Part shown: one piece after another, positions 6,498 to 12,651 of the stretch
Layout: each line of letters begins with the position of its first letter
Position numbering within the stretch: position 1 is the first letter of the stretch
Source of the DNA: Candidatus Poribacteria bacterium
GTDB taxonomy: Bacteria > Poribacteria > WGA-4E > GCA-2687025
Length of the DNA stretch: 12,651 bases
Reading direction: 5' to 3'
Assembly: GCA_002687025.1 (NCBI GenBank)
Contig: NYZG01000336.1
Coordinates: 1 to 12,651 of the forward strand
The notes under the pieces: generated by a model
Database searches by the model: none
What the model was told of the DNA's origin: nothing
Seen by the model: the letters and a program-made list of their open reading frames with translations, nothing else
Translations under genes and position numbers: made by a program

Positions 6498-7292
6498 CTA
6501 TGAAGACGACTTGAGGCTCGCCCAAATCGACGTCAGCTTGCCCGGCGCCTCCACGCCAAGGAGGGCGTCCAGGCCGAGCCGCATGGCTTCCTGGATTTCG
6601 TCCTCCGTACGGGCGACGCTCGAGATGCGGGCCTCGTCGATCACGCCCAACAGCCCGTTCGCGTTGGCGATGTTCGGCACGCCTATGGTAATGGGGTCGC
6701 CGCTCTGAAATGGCGGGTTCGCGTACGGCTGCTCCGTCTCGAGGGCGCCGTCTACATAGAGGCGGCCCATGTCGCCGTCGTACGTAAACGCGAGGTGATG
6801 CCACTTGTTGTCGGTAATGACGGTCGTTCCGTTCGCTTGGAAGTCACATCCGCCGCCGAAGCCGATCTGCGCGTGCAGAACGCTCTGGTCGACTTCCACC
6901 CAGATACCGTAGTTGCGATTGGTGCAACCCGTCTGCTGTTTGCAGATGATCCCCTGCCACTTCGCGGTCGACTCCTCCACGTTCACCCACGCCTCGATGG
7001 TCAACTCCTCGAGCAACAGATCGTCGGTCGATTCCACAACGACGTAGCCGCTGCCGTCGCCGGGGAACGCCAGGCCGCCGCCGAACACGGCGTCTGTCCA
7101 GCTGAGTGATCCTTCGAATGTCCCCTCGTGGCCGTTTCCCGACGCGTCGCGTACTGTGGCGCCCTCGCCTTCGTTGAACAGCCAGACGGCGACAGTGTGT
7201 TGATCCATCCCTGCGTACAGCGACCCGAGGCCAGATGTGAAGAGCGCCCAGAAGGCGATGAGCGCGCCACACGCGCGAATGTGCGATTGCAC
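6498..7292 (-). CDS. Exported LamG-domain (concanavalin A-like) protein
   Basis: The protein has 264 residues. Residues 1-28 are a signal peptide (IRACGALIAFWALFTSGLGS, cleavage near LYA-G). One LamG/jellyroll domain follows. Its landmarks are TVAVWLFNEGEGATVRDASG (33-52), FGGGLAFPG (70-78), LTIEAWVNVEE (97-107), WHHLAFTYDGDMGRLYVDG (164-182) and the closing IDEARISSVARTEDEI (218-233). Such domains bind glycans or serve as surface adhesion modules. Residues 246-261 form a detached tail, GVEAPGKLTSIWASLK, resembling the end of the PD40 protein at 1-501. Cys117, Cys123 and Cys149 could form disulfides. The GTG at 7292 is supported by GGAGG six bases upstream (7299-7303) and by the signal peptide. 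It is followed by the 207-aa gene after 93 bases on the same strand, but direct co-function is uncertain. Confidence 0.88.
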   Translation of the reverse strand: MQSHIRACGALIAFWALFTSGLGSLYAGMDQHTVAVWLFNEGEGATVRDASGNGHEGTFEGSLSWTDAVFGGGLAFPGDGSGYVVVESTDDLLLEELTIEAWVNVEESTAKWQGIICKQQTGCTNRNYGIWVEVDQSVLHAQIGFGGGCDFQANGTTVITDNKWHHLAFTYDGDMGRLYVDGALETEQPYANPPFQSGDPITIGVPNIANANGLLGVIDEARISSVARTEDEIQEAMRLGLDALLGVEAPGKLTSIWASLKSSS

Positions 7293-7339
7293 CGTGTGCC
7301 TCCCTATCTCACGCGACCGAGGAATCGTGTCGCATGCGG

Positions 7340-7369
7340 ATTGTGGTCGACGACGCTGCGCGCATGCAA
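7340..7369 (-). promoter_or_regulatory. Weak candidate promoter for the LamG gene
   Basis: On the minus strand TTGCAT (7369-7364) and CACAAT (7345-7340) are 18 bases apart, matching three and four consensus positions. This predicts a leader of about 40 bases before the GTG at 7292, with GGAGG correctly placed. It is plausible by position but weak by match. Confidence 0.3.
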
Positions 7370-7430
7370 GATTCGGCGGCCGGCGGCGGATGCAGGGACG
7401 ATCCCGTGTCGGGGTCCGCGGAAGGCCGGA

Positions 7431-7468
7431 GGGCCGGAGGCCCGTCAGAGCGACGGCCTCGCCGGCCC
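7431..7468. terminator. GC-rich hairpin downstream of the lysozyme gene
   Basis: GGGCCGGAGGCCCGTC (7431-7446) is largely complementary to GACGGCCTCGCCGGCCC (7452-7468) around a five-base AGAGC loop, with minor bulges. It lies about 95 bases beyond the lysozyme stop and upstream of the LamG promoter candidate, in the 270-base gap between two same-strand genes. No T-tract follows. A transcription stop separating the two genes is the simplest reading. Confidence 0.3.
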
Positions 7469-7562
7469 CGGGGTACAGCAGCGTCAGGATCGCTCGACCG
7501 ACGCAGCGTGCCGGTACGCGGTGTCTGGAGTTCTAGACGTGCCTCCTCCCGAGGCTAGCGGG

Positions 7563-8399
7563 TCACGCCACCGGGTCTGCCGCCAGATAGTTGCCGGTCA
7601 CTACGCGGAAGGCGTCCGAGGTGTTTCTCCCTGGGTTGCCATCCACTCGAAGCGCCACGCCGGGGAACTGGTTGAGCCACGTCTGCAAGCTGCGCGCGGG
7701 CTCGCCCTTTTCACCGAAACGCATCAGCGCCCCGGCCCTTATCGTGGTGGCGTCCGCGCCTCGCTGCACGGTGGCGATGAGGTCGTTCACGGTGATGACG
7801 CCGGACAGGTGCAGGTGGCGCATCAGAGTGGCGCAGCCCAGCTGCTTGTCAACAGCCGTGCCGCTGTACTTCCCGTCCGCGATATACTTGCCGCTCGTGT
7901 AGTGACTGCTCCCTGCCCACAGATAGGGGCTGAGCGTCCCGTCTGCTTCTTCCGGGCCGTGATACAGTCTGTACCCCCAGCCGTTATAGCCTTCCAGCCA
8001 ACGCAGCACTGTCGGCACGTCCCAGGACTTGCGCCGTGTGAGGCCGTGATGCCGCACCGCATCCACGGCGCTCTCCTCCCAGCTGAAGGGCGGCGTCCCG
8101 GACTTCGGCCTCCCGGCCGGCACGCTCTCTGTGCGCGCCGTCAGCGGATCTCCGTTGTGTAGGTGTTTGCCCCAGTTTCCGGTACTCTCGCGCCAGTGTG
8201 CCAGCGCTATCAGCCACCACGGCAGCGCGTCCTCATCCGCTACGGCTGCGTTGACGACATCGACATATCGGGATCGATTCCCAGTGCAGTGATCCAGGAA
8301 CTGCCGAAGTCCCGCCGCGTTGGCGGTCACATTCATGGTGTCGTAGAGGTCCTGATACTCGCGCTTCATGGCCGCGTTGAAAGTCGGCGCGTTAGCCAT
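7563..8399 (-). CDS. Phage-type lysozyme/endolysin with C-terminal peptidoglycan-binding-like domain
   Basis: The protein has 278 residues and no signal peptide, as in holin-dependent endolysins. It resembles the COG5526 lysozyme-family proteins. The catalytic region ALPWWLIALAHWRESTGNWG (58-77) contains the likely catalytic Glu71. It is followed by HNGDPLTART (81-90), PPFSWEESAVDAV and LEGYNGWGYRLYHG. Then come PYLWAGSSHYTSGKYIADGK and a cluster of hydrophobic residues. From about 215 the sequence (LMRFGEKGEPARSLQTWLNQ, VDGNPGRNTSDAF) matches a PG-binding-1-like three-helix domain. It would cleave murein glycan strands. The ATG at 8399 is preceded by GGAGGTGAT, nearly full complementarity to the 16S tail, the strongest ribosome site in the window. 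There are no holin, tail or integrase genes nearby, so it is an orphan: a domesticated phage gene, a toxin-like effector, or a wall-remodelling enzyme. Family is confident, role is not. Confidence 0.88.
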   Translation of the reverse strand: MANAPTFNAAMKREYQDLYDTMNVTANAAGLRQFLDHCTGNRSRYVDVVNAAVADEDALPWWLIALAHWRESTGNWGKHLHNGDPLTARTESVPAGRPKSGTPPFSWEESAVDAVRHHGLTRRKSWDVPTVLRWLEGYNGWGYRLYHGPEEADGTLSPYLWAGSSHYTSGKYIADGKYSGTAVDKQLGCATLMRHLHLSGVITVNDLIATVQRGADATTIRAGALMRFGEKGEPARSLQTWLNQFPGVALRVDGNPGRNTSDAFRVVTGNYLAADPVA

Positions 8400-8410
8400 T
8401 CATCACCTCC
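8400..8410 (-). promoter_or_regulatory. Near-perfect Shine-Dalgarno of the lysozyme gene
   Basis: The minus strand reads GGAGGTGATGA immediately before ATG at 8399, with GGAGG six bases from the start. Complementarity to the anti-Shine-Dalgarno is longer than for any other gene here. This fixes the start codon and implies high translation once the gene is transcribed. Confidence 0.8.
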
Positions 8411-8440
8411 GAGTGGGTCCAGTGGGCTGCGTTCGTCTCC

Positions 8441-8506
8441 ACCCGTGAAGGACGGTCTGGTCTGCGGGAACTGCGGCGATCGGCCCGACGGGCGCCTTTC
8501 ACGGGT
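8441..8506 (-). repeat. Inverted repeat in the lysozyme leader
   Basis: ACCCGTGAAGG (8441-8451) and CCTTTCACGGGT (8495-8506) are inverted with one extra base, enclosing 43 bases that include a smaller GCCCGACGGGC dyad. It lies 30-100 bases upstream of the lysozyme ribosome site. It could fold in the leader RNA, or serve as paired binding half-sites. Confidence 0.35.
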
Positions 8507-9072
8507 CGCCACGCGCCGCCACAGAGAGGGTAGTCGCCCAAGCCAGCCACTGGTGAACGACATACCCATGTTTGCCCGCCGGTCTGAACGCTCGGAGGCT
8601 CCTGCGAGCATCGAATGGGTCGAGGAGGTCCACGCCGGTCTCCGTGCTTGCGGCCATCGGCGCGGGCCGAGGCGATCGCATGGCTCCGGCAATGGACGCG
8701 ACTGCAGACCCTCTCTTCAGCACCAGCGTAATCACATCTATGCAGTGCGGCAACAGCACACGCCTAGCCGAGGCTGCTGCGGGCCCCGGATCCGCAGTGC
8801 GGTTGCATGGCAGGCGGGCGCGCGTACGACGGGCGGCCGTCCTGTCGGCGCCGCGTGTTCTGACTGCAGGACGTCCCTTCCGCACGGAACAGGGCCGGGA
8901 CCTCGGTCTGGAGCCGCTCTGCCGGCGGGCACTCACTTCAGGGGGCTATCGAGTGTGTCGCTGCATCCGCCCGTCGTGGCCGGCGCCGGCACATGCCGAG
9001 ACGGCTTGATAGCTGTGGCCGCGCCTCGCGGGCGGGTATTCGCCTGACTTCGCGCCTCCGCGGTCGACGCCC

Positions 9073-9102
9073 GTGGCGCGCGGCAGGAAGGCGCCATACA
9101 AT
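9073..9102 (+). promoter_or_regulatory. Candidate promoter for the dadA-like operon
   Basis: TACAAT (9097-9102) matches five of six -10 consensus bases. It is 18 bases after GTGGCG (9073-9078), which matches only three of six -35 bases. The implied leader before the ATG at 9149 is about 40 bases. The -10 is the better half of the evidence. Confidence 0.35.
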
Positions 9103-9148
9103 CCGTGCTCGGCAGCAGCGCGCTCGGCGGCACCCGGAGACAGGGCGG

Positions 9149-10420
9149 ATGGCGGGACAGGTCGGCGATCATTCTACGGACGTGCTGATCATCGGCGGCG
9201 GGGTTGTGGGGGTGTGCGCGGCGTACTACCTGCTCAAGCAGGGCCGCGACGTCACCCTCATCGAGAAGGGCGATATCTGCTCGGGGGCATCGTACGGGAA
9301 CGCCGGGCTGATCGCGGTCAGCCATGTCGTGCCGCTGGCGGAGCCGGGCGTCTTTGCGCAGGGCCTCCGCTGGCTTATGCGACCCGACAGCCCGTTCTAC
9401 ATCCGTCCGCGTTTGGACCGTGACTTCGCGCGTTGGCTGTGGCTGTTCCGCAGGGCAGCGACGCATCAACGAGTGCGCGCGGCCATGCCGGCGATACGCG
9501 ACCTCCAGTTCGCCAGCCTCGACCTGTTCCCCGGCATCATCGACGAAACCCAGGCTGAGTGTCACTTCGAGCAGCGCGGCCTGCTGATGGCGTTTACGCA
9601 GCCGAAGAAGCTCGCCGCCGCCGTCGAGGAGGCACGCGTGACGGCGGAGGTCGGGATCGAATACGAGGAGCTCGACGACGACGCGATCCACGCGCGTGAG
9701 CCCTCCCTGTCCTCGAACGTCATCGGGGGTGTGTACCACCCACAGGACGCGCACATCGAGCCCGCTGCGTTCGTGCGGGCCGTCGGTCGGCACATCCGCG
9801 AGAACGGAGCAAGGGTGCACGAAGGCGTCGAGGCGCTTGGGCTGGAGCGATCCGGCCGCAATGTGGGCGTCGTAACGACCACGCGCGGCGGATTCCAGGC
9901 GCGGGAGGTCGTACTCGCGGGCGGGGCGTGGTCCCCGGGGATCGCGGGGCCGCTCGGGCTACGATTGCCGATACAGGCCGCGAAGGGGTACAGCGTGACC
10001 GTGCGTAGACCGGAGACCTCGCCATCCATCCCGCTGCTTCTGCCCGAAACACGCGTCGCCGTGACGCCGATGGGCGACACGCTGAGATTCGCAGGGACGC
10101 TGGAACTCGCGGGCATGGACCTGTCCGTGAACATGCGCCGCGTGCAGGCGATCGTGGACGGCGTGCCGCCCTACCTCACCGACGACGCCACCGCGGACAT
10201 GAAACTGGTCGAAATCTGGCGAGGACTCAGACCGTGTTCCCCGGACGGCCTGCCGTTCATCGGGCGGGCGAGCGGCTACGACAACCTGACCGTGGCGGCC
10301 GGACACTCGACGATCGGCCTCGCGCTGGGTCCGATAACGGGCAAGCTCGTTTCACAGTTCGTGGCCCACGAGGCCCCCGAGATCGACCTGACGCTCTGTG
10401 ATGTCGGGCGGTACGGTTGA
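9149..10420 (+). CDS. FAD-dependent D-amino-acid dehydrogenase / DadA-type oxidoreductase
   Basis: The protein has 423 residues, within the usual range for DadA-like enzymes (about 415-435). The FAD-binding Rossmann motif is DVLIIGGGVVGVCAAYYL (11-28), with Glu39 for the ribose. SYGNAGLIAVSHVVPLAEPG (48-67) is the characteristic DadA-family segment after the dinucleotide fold. C-terminal FAD contacts are GLRPCSPDGLPFIGR, then LTVAAGHSTIGLALGPITGK. The family oxidises D-amino acids, glycine, or D-hydroxyproline to imino acids, passing electrons to the respiratory chain or oxygen; the exact substrate is not readable. The ATG at 9149 is preceded by GGAGA (9135-9139). The frame continues upstream but without similarity to the family. 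The next gene starts 38 bases downstream, indicating an operon. Gene symbol withheld because paralogs with other substrates are common. Confidence 0.9.
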   Translation: MAGQVGDHSTDVLIIGGGVVGVCAAYYLLKQGRDVTLIEKGDICSGASYGNAGLIAVSHVVPLAEPGVFAQGLRWLMRPDSPFYIRPRLDRDFARWLWLFRRAATHQRVRAAMPAIRDLQFASLDLFPGIIDETQAECHFEQRGLLMAFTQPKKLAAAVEEARVTAEVGIEYEELDDDAIHAREPSLSSNVIGGVYHPQDAHIEPAAFVRAVGRHIRENGARVHEGVEALGLERSGRNVGVVTTTRGGFQAREVVLAGGAWSPGIAGPLGLRLPIQAAKGYSVTVRRPETSPSIPLLLPETRVAVTPMGDTLRFAGTLELAGMDLSVNMRRVQAIVDGVPPYLTDDATADMKLVEIWRGLRPCSPDGLPFIGRASGYDNLTVAAGHSTIGLALGPITGKLVSQFVAHEAPEIDLTLCDVGRYG

Positions 10421-10458
10421 GTCCCGACTCCGAGCCACACAGCATGGGAGGACACCGC

Positions 10459-11223
10459 GTGGAAAGACGCTACTGCGCGAGCACGATGCCACTGCAGGGA
10501 TACCCGCTAGCGGAGATCCTTCCCGCGCTGGCCGAGGCTGGGTTCGGGGCGGTCGAGTTGGCGACTGGGCATCTCGACGGGCTGTCCGCGAGCTCCGCGG
10601 CAGAACTTCAGGACGCGCACGGCGTGAAGTTCCGCTCGCTGCTCAGCACCGACGACATCATGGTAGCTGGGGGCCGCGAACAGCTCGCCGACCTCGTCGA
10701 GACGGCCGGGCGCCTCGCCATCCCGATGGTGAGCGTTCCCAGTGGTGGCGCGGAAGACGCGTCGGAGGAAGACGTCTCGCGCTGCGTCGACCGGCTCGGT
10801 GTCCTCGCGCAGCGGGCCGAACGCGCCGACGTGCGCCTTGGGCTGTACGCGCACGAGGGTTCCATCGGCTACAGCCTCGCTCGCGTGGCGCGCATTCTGG
10901 ACGCGATACCGTCGTCGGCCCTCGGATTCTACTACAGCGGCTACCATTTCCACCGCGCGGGCGATTCCCCGGTCGAGGCGCTCGGAGCGCTGGCGGGCCG
11001 CCTGTGCAACGTCTACTTCAACTGTGGCGTGGATCCGGGTGGCGCGGGCGAGCCGTTCTGGGCGCCCGAGATGGATCTCCCCGCAGTGTGCGACGCCCTT
11101 ACCCGCGTCGGCTACGACGAAGAGATCATGCTGATCTACCTGGGCCTGGACGCGAAAGGGCCCGAGCCGGTCATCGCAGGTCTCACACGCGCGCGGGACG
11201 CGCTTGACGCGATGTTCTCATAG
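10459..11223 (+). CDS. Xylose-isomerase-like TIM barrel protein lacking the usual metal ligands
   Basis: The protein has 254 residues from the GTG at 10459. That start is chosen because GGGAGG lies seven bases upstream (10446-10451); a TTG at 10417 overlapping the dadA-like stop is a weaker alternative. The fold is recognisable as AP-endonuclease-2/sugar phosphate isomerase (PF01261): PLAEILPALAEAGFGAVEL (16-34), LAIPMVSVPSGG, VRLGLYAHEGS, ALGFYYSGYHF and CDALTRVGYDEEIMLIYLG (211-229). Aligned by eye with typical members, the four metal ligands are replaced. Glu of LENH is Tyr130, Asp of LDTGN/H is Ser160, His of VHxKD is Tyr186, and the final Glu of LSIEY is Ile226. Classical isomerase activity is therefore doubtful. 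It may be a metal-free binding or lyase-like relative. It lies between the dadA-like gene and the methyltransferase gene, 36 bases before the latter. Confidence 0.82.
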   Translation: MERRYCASTMPLQGYPLAEILPALAEAGFGAVELATGHLDGLSASSAAELQDAHGVKFRSLLSTDDIMVAGGREQLADLVETAGRLAIPMVSVPSGGAEDASEEDVSRCVDRLGVLAQRAERADVRLGLYAHEGSIGYSLARVARILDAIPSSALGFYYSGYHFHRAGDSPVEALGALAGRLCNVYFNCGVDPGGAGEPFWAPEMDLPAVCDALTRVGYDEEIMLIYLGLDAKGPEPVIAGLTRARDALDAMFS

Positions 11224-11259
11224 GAACTACCGGCATCGGCCCTGGAAGACTGCTTAGGC

Positions 11260-12315
11260 ATGGAGTATTACGCGTTCACGACGCAGGGACTGGAGAGCAT
11301 CACGGCGCGCGAGGTGGAATACGCGCTGCCGGACGCCGTCGTGACCCGAGCCCGTGGCGGCATTGTGCGCTTCACGTATTCGGGTGAACAGGCCCCGCTG
11401 TTGAGGCTCGGTACGACGGAAGACGTGTACGCGTACATTGCCGACGGGACCGTTTCTCGCGAGCGCAAGGGCAAACACGACGTCGCTCGACGGTTGGCGG
11501 CATCGCCCCATTGGCACGAGGCGGTCGGCGCGGCGCGCGCGCTGAAGCGCAAGGACGTGAAGCGCATCACGTTCCGAGTCGTGTCCCAGCGGCCGGGCGG
11601 CGACCTCGCCTACCGTCGCGCGGACGTGCAGCGCACCGCAACGGACGCCGTGCAGGCCATGTTCCCCCGGTGGAAAGAGGTCGAGGACGACTCGCACCTC
11701 GAGATCTGGGTGCTACAGGATGACGAGTACATCCTCGCGGGCGTGCGGCTGTCCGACCGGCGCATGCGACACCGGACGTACAAGGTCGCGCACATCGGCG
11801 CCTCGCTCAAACCGACCATCGCGTGCAGTATGGCGTGGCTCACCAACCCCGAGCCGAACGACATCTTCCTCGACCCGATGTGCGGCGCCGGCACGATCCT
11901 CATCGAACGCGCCTACTGCATGCCGTACCTGATCGCGAGCGGGGGAGACGCCGACGCGGGCGCTCTCGCCGCGGCGCGCGACAACCTCCTGAGCGTGCGG
12001 CGTCCGGTTTCACTGACGCAGTGGGATGCGACACATCTGCCGGTCCCCGACGGGACCGTTTCTCGGATTGCGAGCAACCTGCCGTTCGGCCAGCAGCACA
12101 GCGAACCCGAGGATTTGCGCGTCCTGTACTCGCGGTTCCTACGTGAGGCCGACCGCGTGCTGGAACCGGGCGGCCGCATGGTGCTGCTGACGTCGCAGTC
12201 GGAGTTGCTGCGCGACGTGCTCCGGGGCCGCCGCCGGCTGCGTTACAGCGACACCTACCGGCTGAGCGTACTCGGGACGCGCGCGACGATCTACTGCATC
12301 GACGCGTCGTACTGA
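11260..12315 (+). CDS. THUMP-domain RNA guanine-N2 methyltransferase (Trm14/TrmN-like)
   Basis: The protein has 351 residues. It begins with a ferredoxin-like segment typical of this group (YYAFTTQGLESITAREVE, 3-20). A THUMP RNA-binding domain follows, roughly 50-165 (ITFRVVSQR, LEIWVLQDDEYILAGVRLS). The linker RMRHRTYKVAHIGASLKPTI leads to a Rossmann-like methyltransferase domain with SAM motif I DPMCGAGTILIERA (205-218). The catalytic motif NLPFG (273-277) is the variant of N-P-P-Y/F-G seen in guanine-N2 enzymes. The late strand DRVLEPGGRMVLLTSQ (298-313) completes the fold. Homologs such as archaeal Trm14 and bacterial TrmN make m2G6 in tRNA; large-subunit RlmL-type enzymes are a less likely alternative because of size. 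The ATG at 11260 has GGAAG eleven bases upstream. It is the third gene of the plus-strand cluster. Confidence 0.9.
   Translation: MEYYAFTTQGLESITAREVEYALPDAVVTRARGGIVRFTYSGEQAPLLRLGTTEDVYAYIADGTVSRERKGKHDVARRLAASPHWHEAVGAARALKRKDVKRITFRVVSQRPGGDLAYRRADVQRTATDAVQAMFPRWKEVEDDSHLEIWVLQDDEYILAGVRLSDRRMRHRTYKVAHIGASLKPTIACSMAWLTNPEPNDIFLDPMCGAGTILIERAYCMPYLIASGGDADAGALAAARDNLLSVRRPVSLTQWDATHLPVPDGTVSRIASNLPFGQQHSEPEDLRVLYSRFLREADRVLEPGGRMVLLTSQSELLRDVLRGRRRLRYSDTYRLSVLGTRATIYCIDASY
11441..12065 (+). repeat. Two copies of a 19-bp direct repeat inside the methyltransferase gene
   Basis: CCGACGGGACCGTTTCTCG occurs at 11441-11459 and again at 12047-12065, in the same codon phase, encoding DGTVSR in the THUMP part (62-67) and in the loop before NLPFG (264-269). 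The copies are exact and 606 bases apart. Start and end given here span from the first copy to the second. Confidence 0.9.
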
Positions 12316-12651
12316 TAGGCGAGAGCCGACCGCGAGGGCCGCGCCGTGCCGGAGAACCCGTGGCCGCCGAGATGCTCGCGGACGCGCGGTTCCACGACGC
12401 CCAGGGCATCGGGCCCGCAACGCGGCACGGTGAGCATCCAGAATCGTTCGCGTGGCCCCCGCCCGCGTTGCGACAGCAAGGCGAGGATGCCGTGCTACTT
12501 GGGCAGCCGGTATACGGCGCGCGGCAAGTCAATTCCCTCAATGCGCCGCAGCGGGTGTGCTCAGAGAGTGTTGGTATCACCGCGATTGTACGCGGGGAGG
12601 AGATATGGCAGCGTCCCAGGTCCAGATTAGGGACTGACGCACATTGACGCC
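12316..12651. other. Terminal stretch without a confident gene
   Basis: After the methyltransferase stop, 336 bases remain. The best plus-strand candidate is a GTG at 12360 with GGAG five bases upstream, opening 95 codons to a TGA at 12647. Its first half has high third-position G+C, its second half does not, and I recognise no family. A strong GGGGAGGAGAT site stands right before the ATG at 12605, but that frame stops after ten codons (MAASQVQIRD). On the minus strand a short gene-end-like stretch RIEGIDLPRAVYRLPK terminates at about 12525, with an in-frame stop only a few codons upstream. No terminator or repeat was seen. Confidence 0.35.

Larger units (their letters stand above)
8411..9148. 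other. Long gap between divergent genes, no convincing coding sequence
   Basis: About 740 bases separate the lysozyme start (minus) from the dadA-like start (plus). Several open frames of 60-150 codons exist on both strands, as expected in GC-rich DNA. None shows a recognisable domain, a good ribosome site, or an amino-acid mix typical of folded proteins; they are Arg/Pro/Ala/Ser-rich. An imperfect inverted repeat ACCCGTGAAGG/CCTTTCACGGGT (8441-8451 and 8495-8506) sits in the likely lysozyme leader. The right end (from about 9073) holds a promoter candidate for the plus-strand operon. The stretch may be regulatory, or it may be the remnant of a decayed gene. Confidence 0.5.

Noticed and set aside
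5706..6503. A 265-codon open frame on the plus strand
   Set aside because: It is antisense to the 207-aa gene and to the fetA start; no ribosome site or family pattern.
7128..8162. A 344-codon open frame on the plus strand across the LamG start, intergenic gap and lysozyme
   Set aside because: It is antisense to two well-supported genes and shows no recognisable protein features.
8450..8500. CxxC-like peptide (GLVCGNCGDRPDGRL) suggesting a zinc ribbon
   Set aside because: It occurs in a plus-strand frame with no start or ribosome site, and only one Cys pair; likely a chance reading of the lysozyme leader.
8163..9047. A 294-codon open frame on the plus strand covering part of the lysozyme gene and the gap
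   Set aside because: It is partly antisense to the lysozyme, has no ribosome site, and is Arg/Ser/Pro-rich with no domain. Its long length reflects a scarcity of stops in GC-rich DNA.
7293..9148. A prophage or genomic island around the lysozyme gene
   Set aside because: No integrase, holin, capsid or tail gene, attachment repeat or tRNA was seen in the window; a lone lysozyme is not sufficient.
8933..9820. A 295-codon open frame on the minus strand
   Set aside because: It is the antisense shadow of the dadA-like gene, whose FAD motifs are clear.
12605..12637. Ten-codon ORF after a strong GGGGAGGAGAT site
   Set aside because: The site is excellent, but the frame stops after ten codons; no leader-peptide features (codon runs, attenuator hairpin) are visible before the window ends.
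12490..12651. Gene-end-like minus-strand stretch RIEGIDLPRAVYRLPK
   Set aside because: An in-frame stop lies only a few codons upstream, so no gene of useful length exists without assuming a frameshift near the window edge.

Overview
This is a GC-rich (about two thirds G+C) bacterial window with short intergenic gaps and many GTG starts. The gene set is a TolB-like PD40 propeller, LamG and DUF1080-type concanavalin A-like exported proteins, Gfo/SDR-style sugar enzymes and a sugar-isomerase-like TIM barrel. This resembles uncultured, carbohydrate-oriented marine or sponge-associated lineages such as Candidatus Poribacteria or nearby Planctomycetes/Latescibacteria-type genomes. The lineage is inferred from gene content and from the C-terminal tails of the PD40 and LamG proteins. 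No rRNA or other marker is present to prove it.

Layout. 1-1501 (+): the 3' end of a PD40 propeller protein, then an exported 295-aa protein with a type II secretion GspC/PilP-like core and a duplicated helical motif. 1514-3371 (-): a two-gene operon of a medium-chain dehydrogenase followed by an extended SDR epimerase/reductase. 3372-3600: a divergent promoter region with a 14-bp palindrome in one spacer. 3601-4302 (+): an exported DUF1080-like protein whose stop codon overlaps the convergent fetB stop on a CTAG palindrome. 4299-7292 (-): exported LamG protein, a 207-aa DUF3137-like protein, fetA and fetB. The last three are translationally coupled, and fetA carries a one-base frameshift just before its H-loop. 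7563-8399 (-): an orphan phage-type lysozyme with a very strong Shine-Dalgarno. 8411-9148: about 740 bases without a convincing gene. 9149-12315 (+): a probable operon of a DadA-type FAD amino-acid oxidoreductase, an AP-endonuclease-2-type TIM barrel that has lost its metal ligands, and a THUMP-domain RNA guanine-N2 methyltransferase. 12316-12651: no confident gene.

How the genes fit together. The MDR and SDR enzymes probably act in one sugar or polyol oxidation/reduction route. FetAB is an exporter-type ABC system, coupled to the unknown 207-aa protein. The DadA and TIM-barrel proteins are probably metabolic partners, with the tRNA methyltransferase a passenger. The most distinctive signals are the shared V-x-P-G-K-L-T-S-W-x-x-L-K type tail on two unrelated secreted-type proteins, the TIM barrel with all four metal ligands replaced, and the duplicated GLTxxDVxND motif flanking a GspC-like core. 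I found no CRISPR array, transposase, integrase, tRNA or rRNA.
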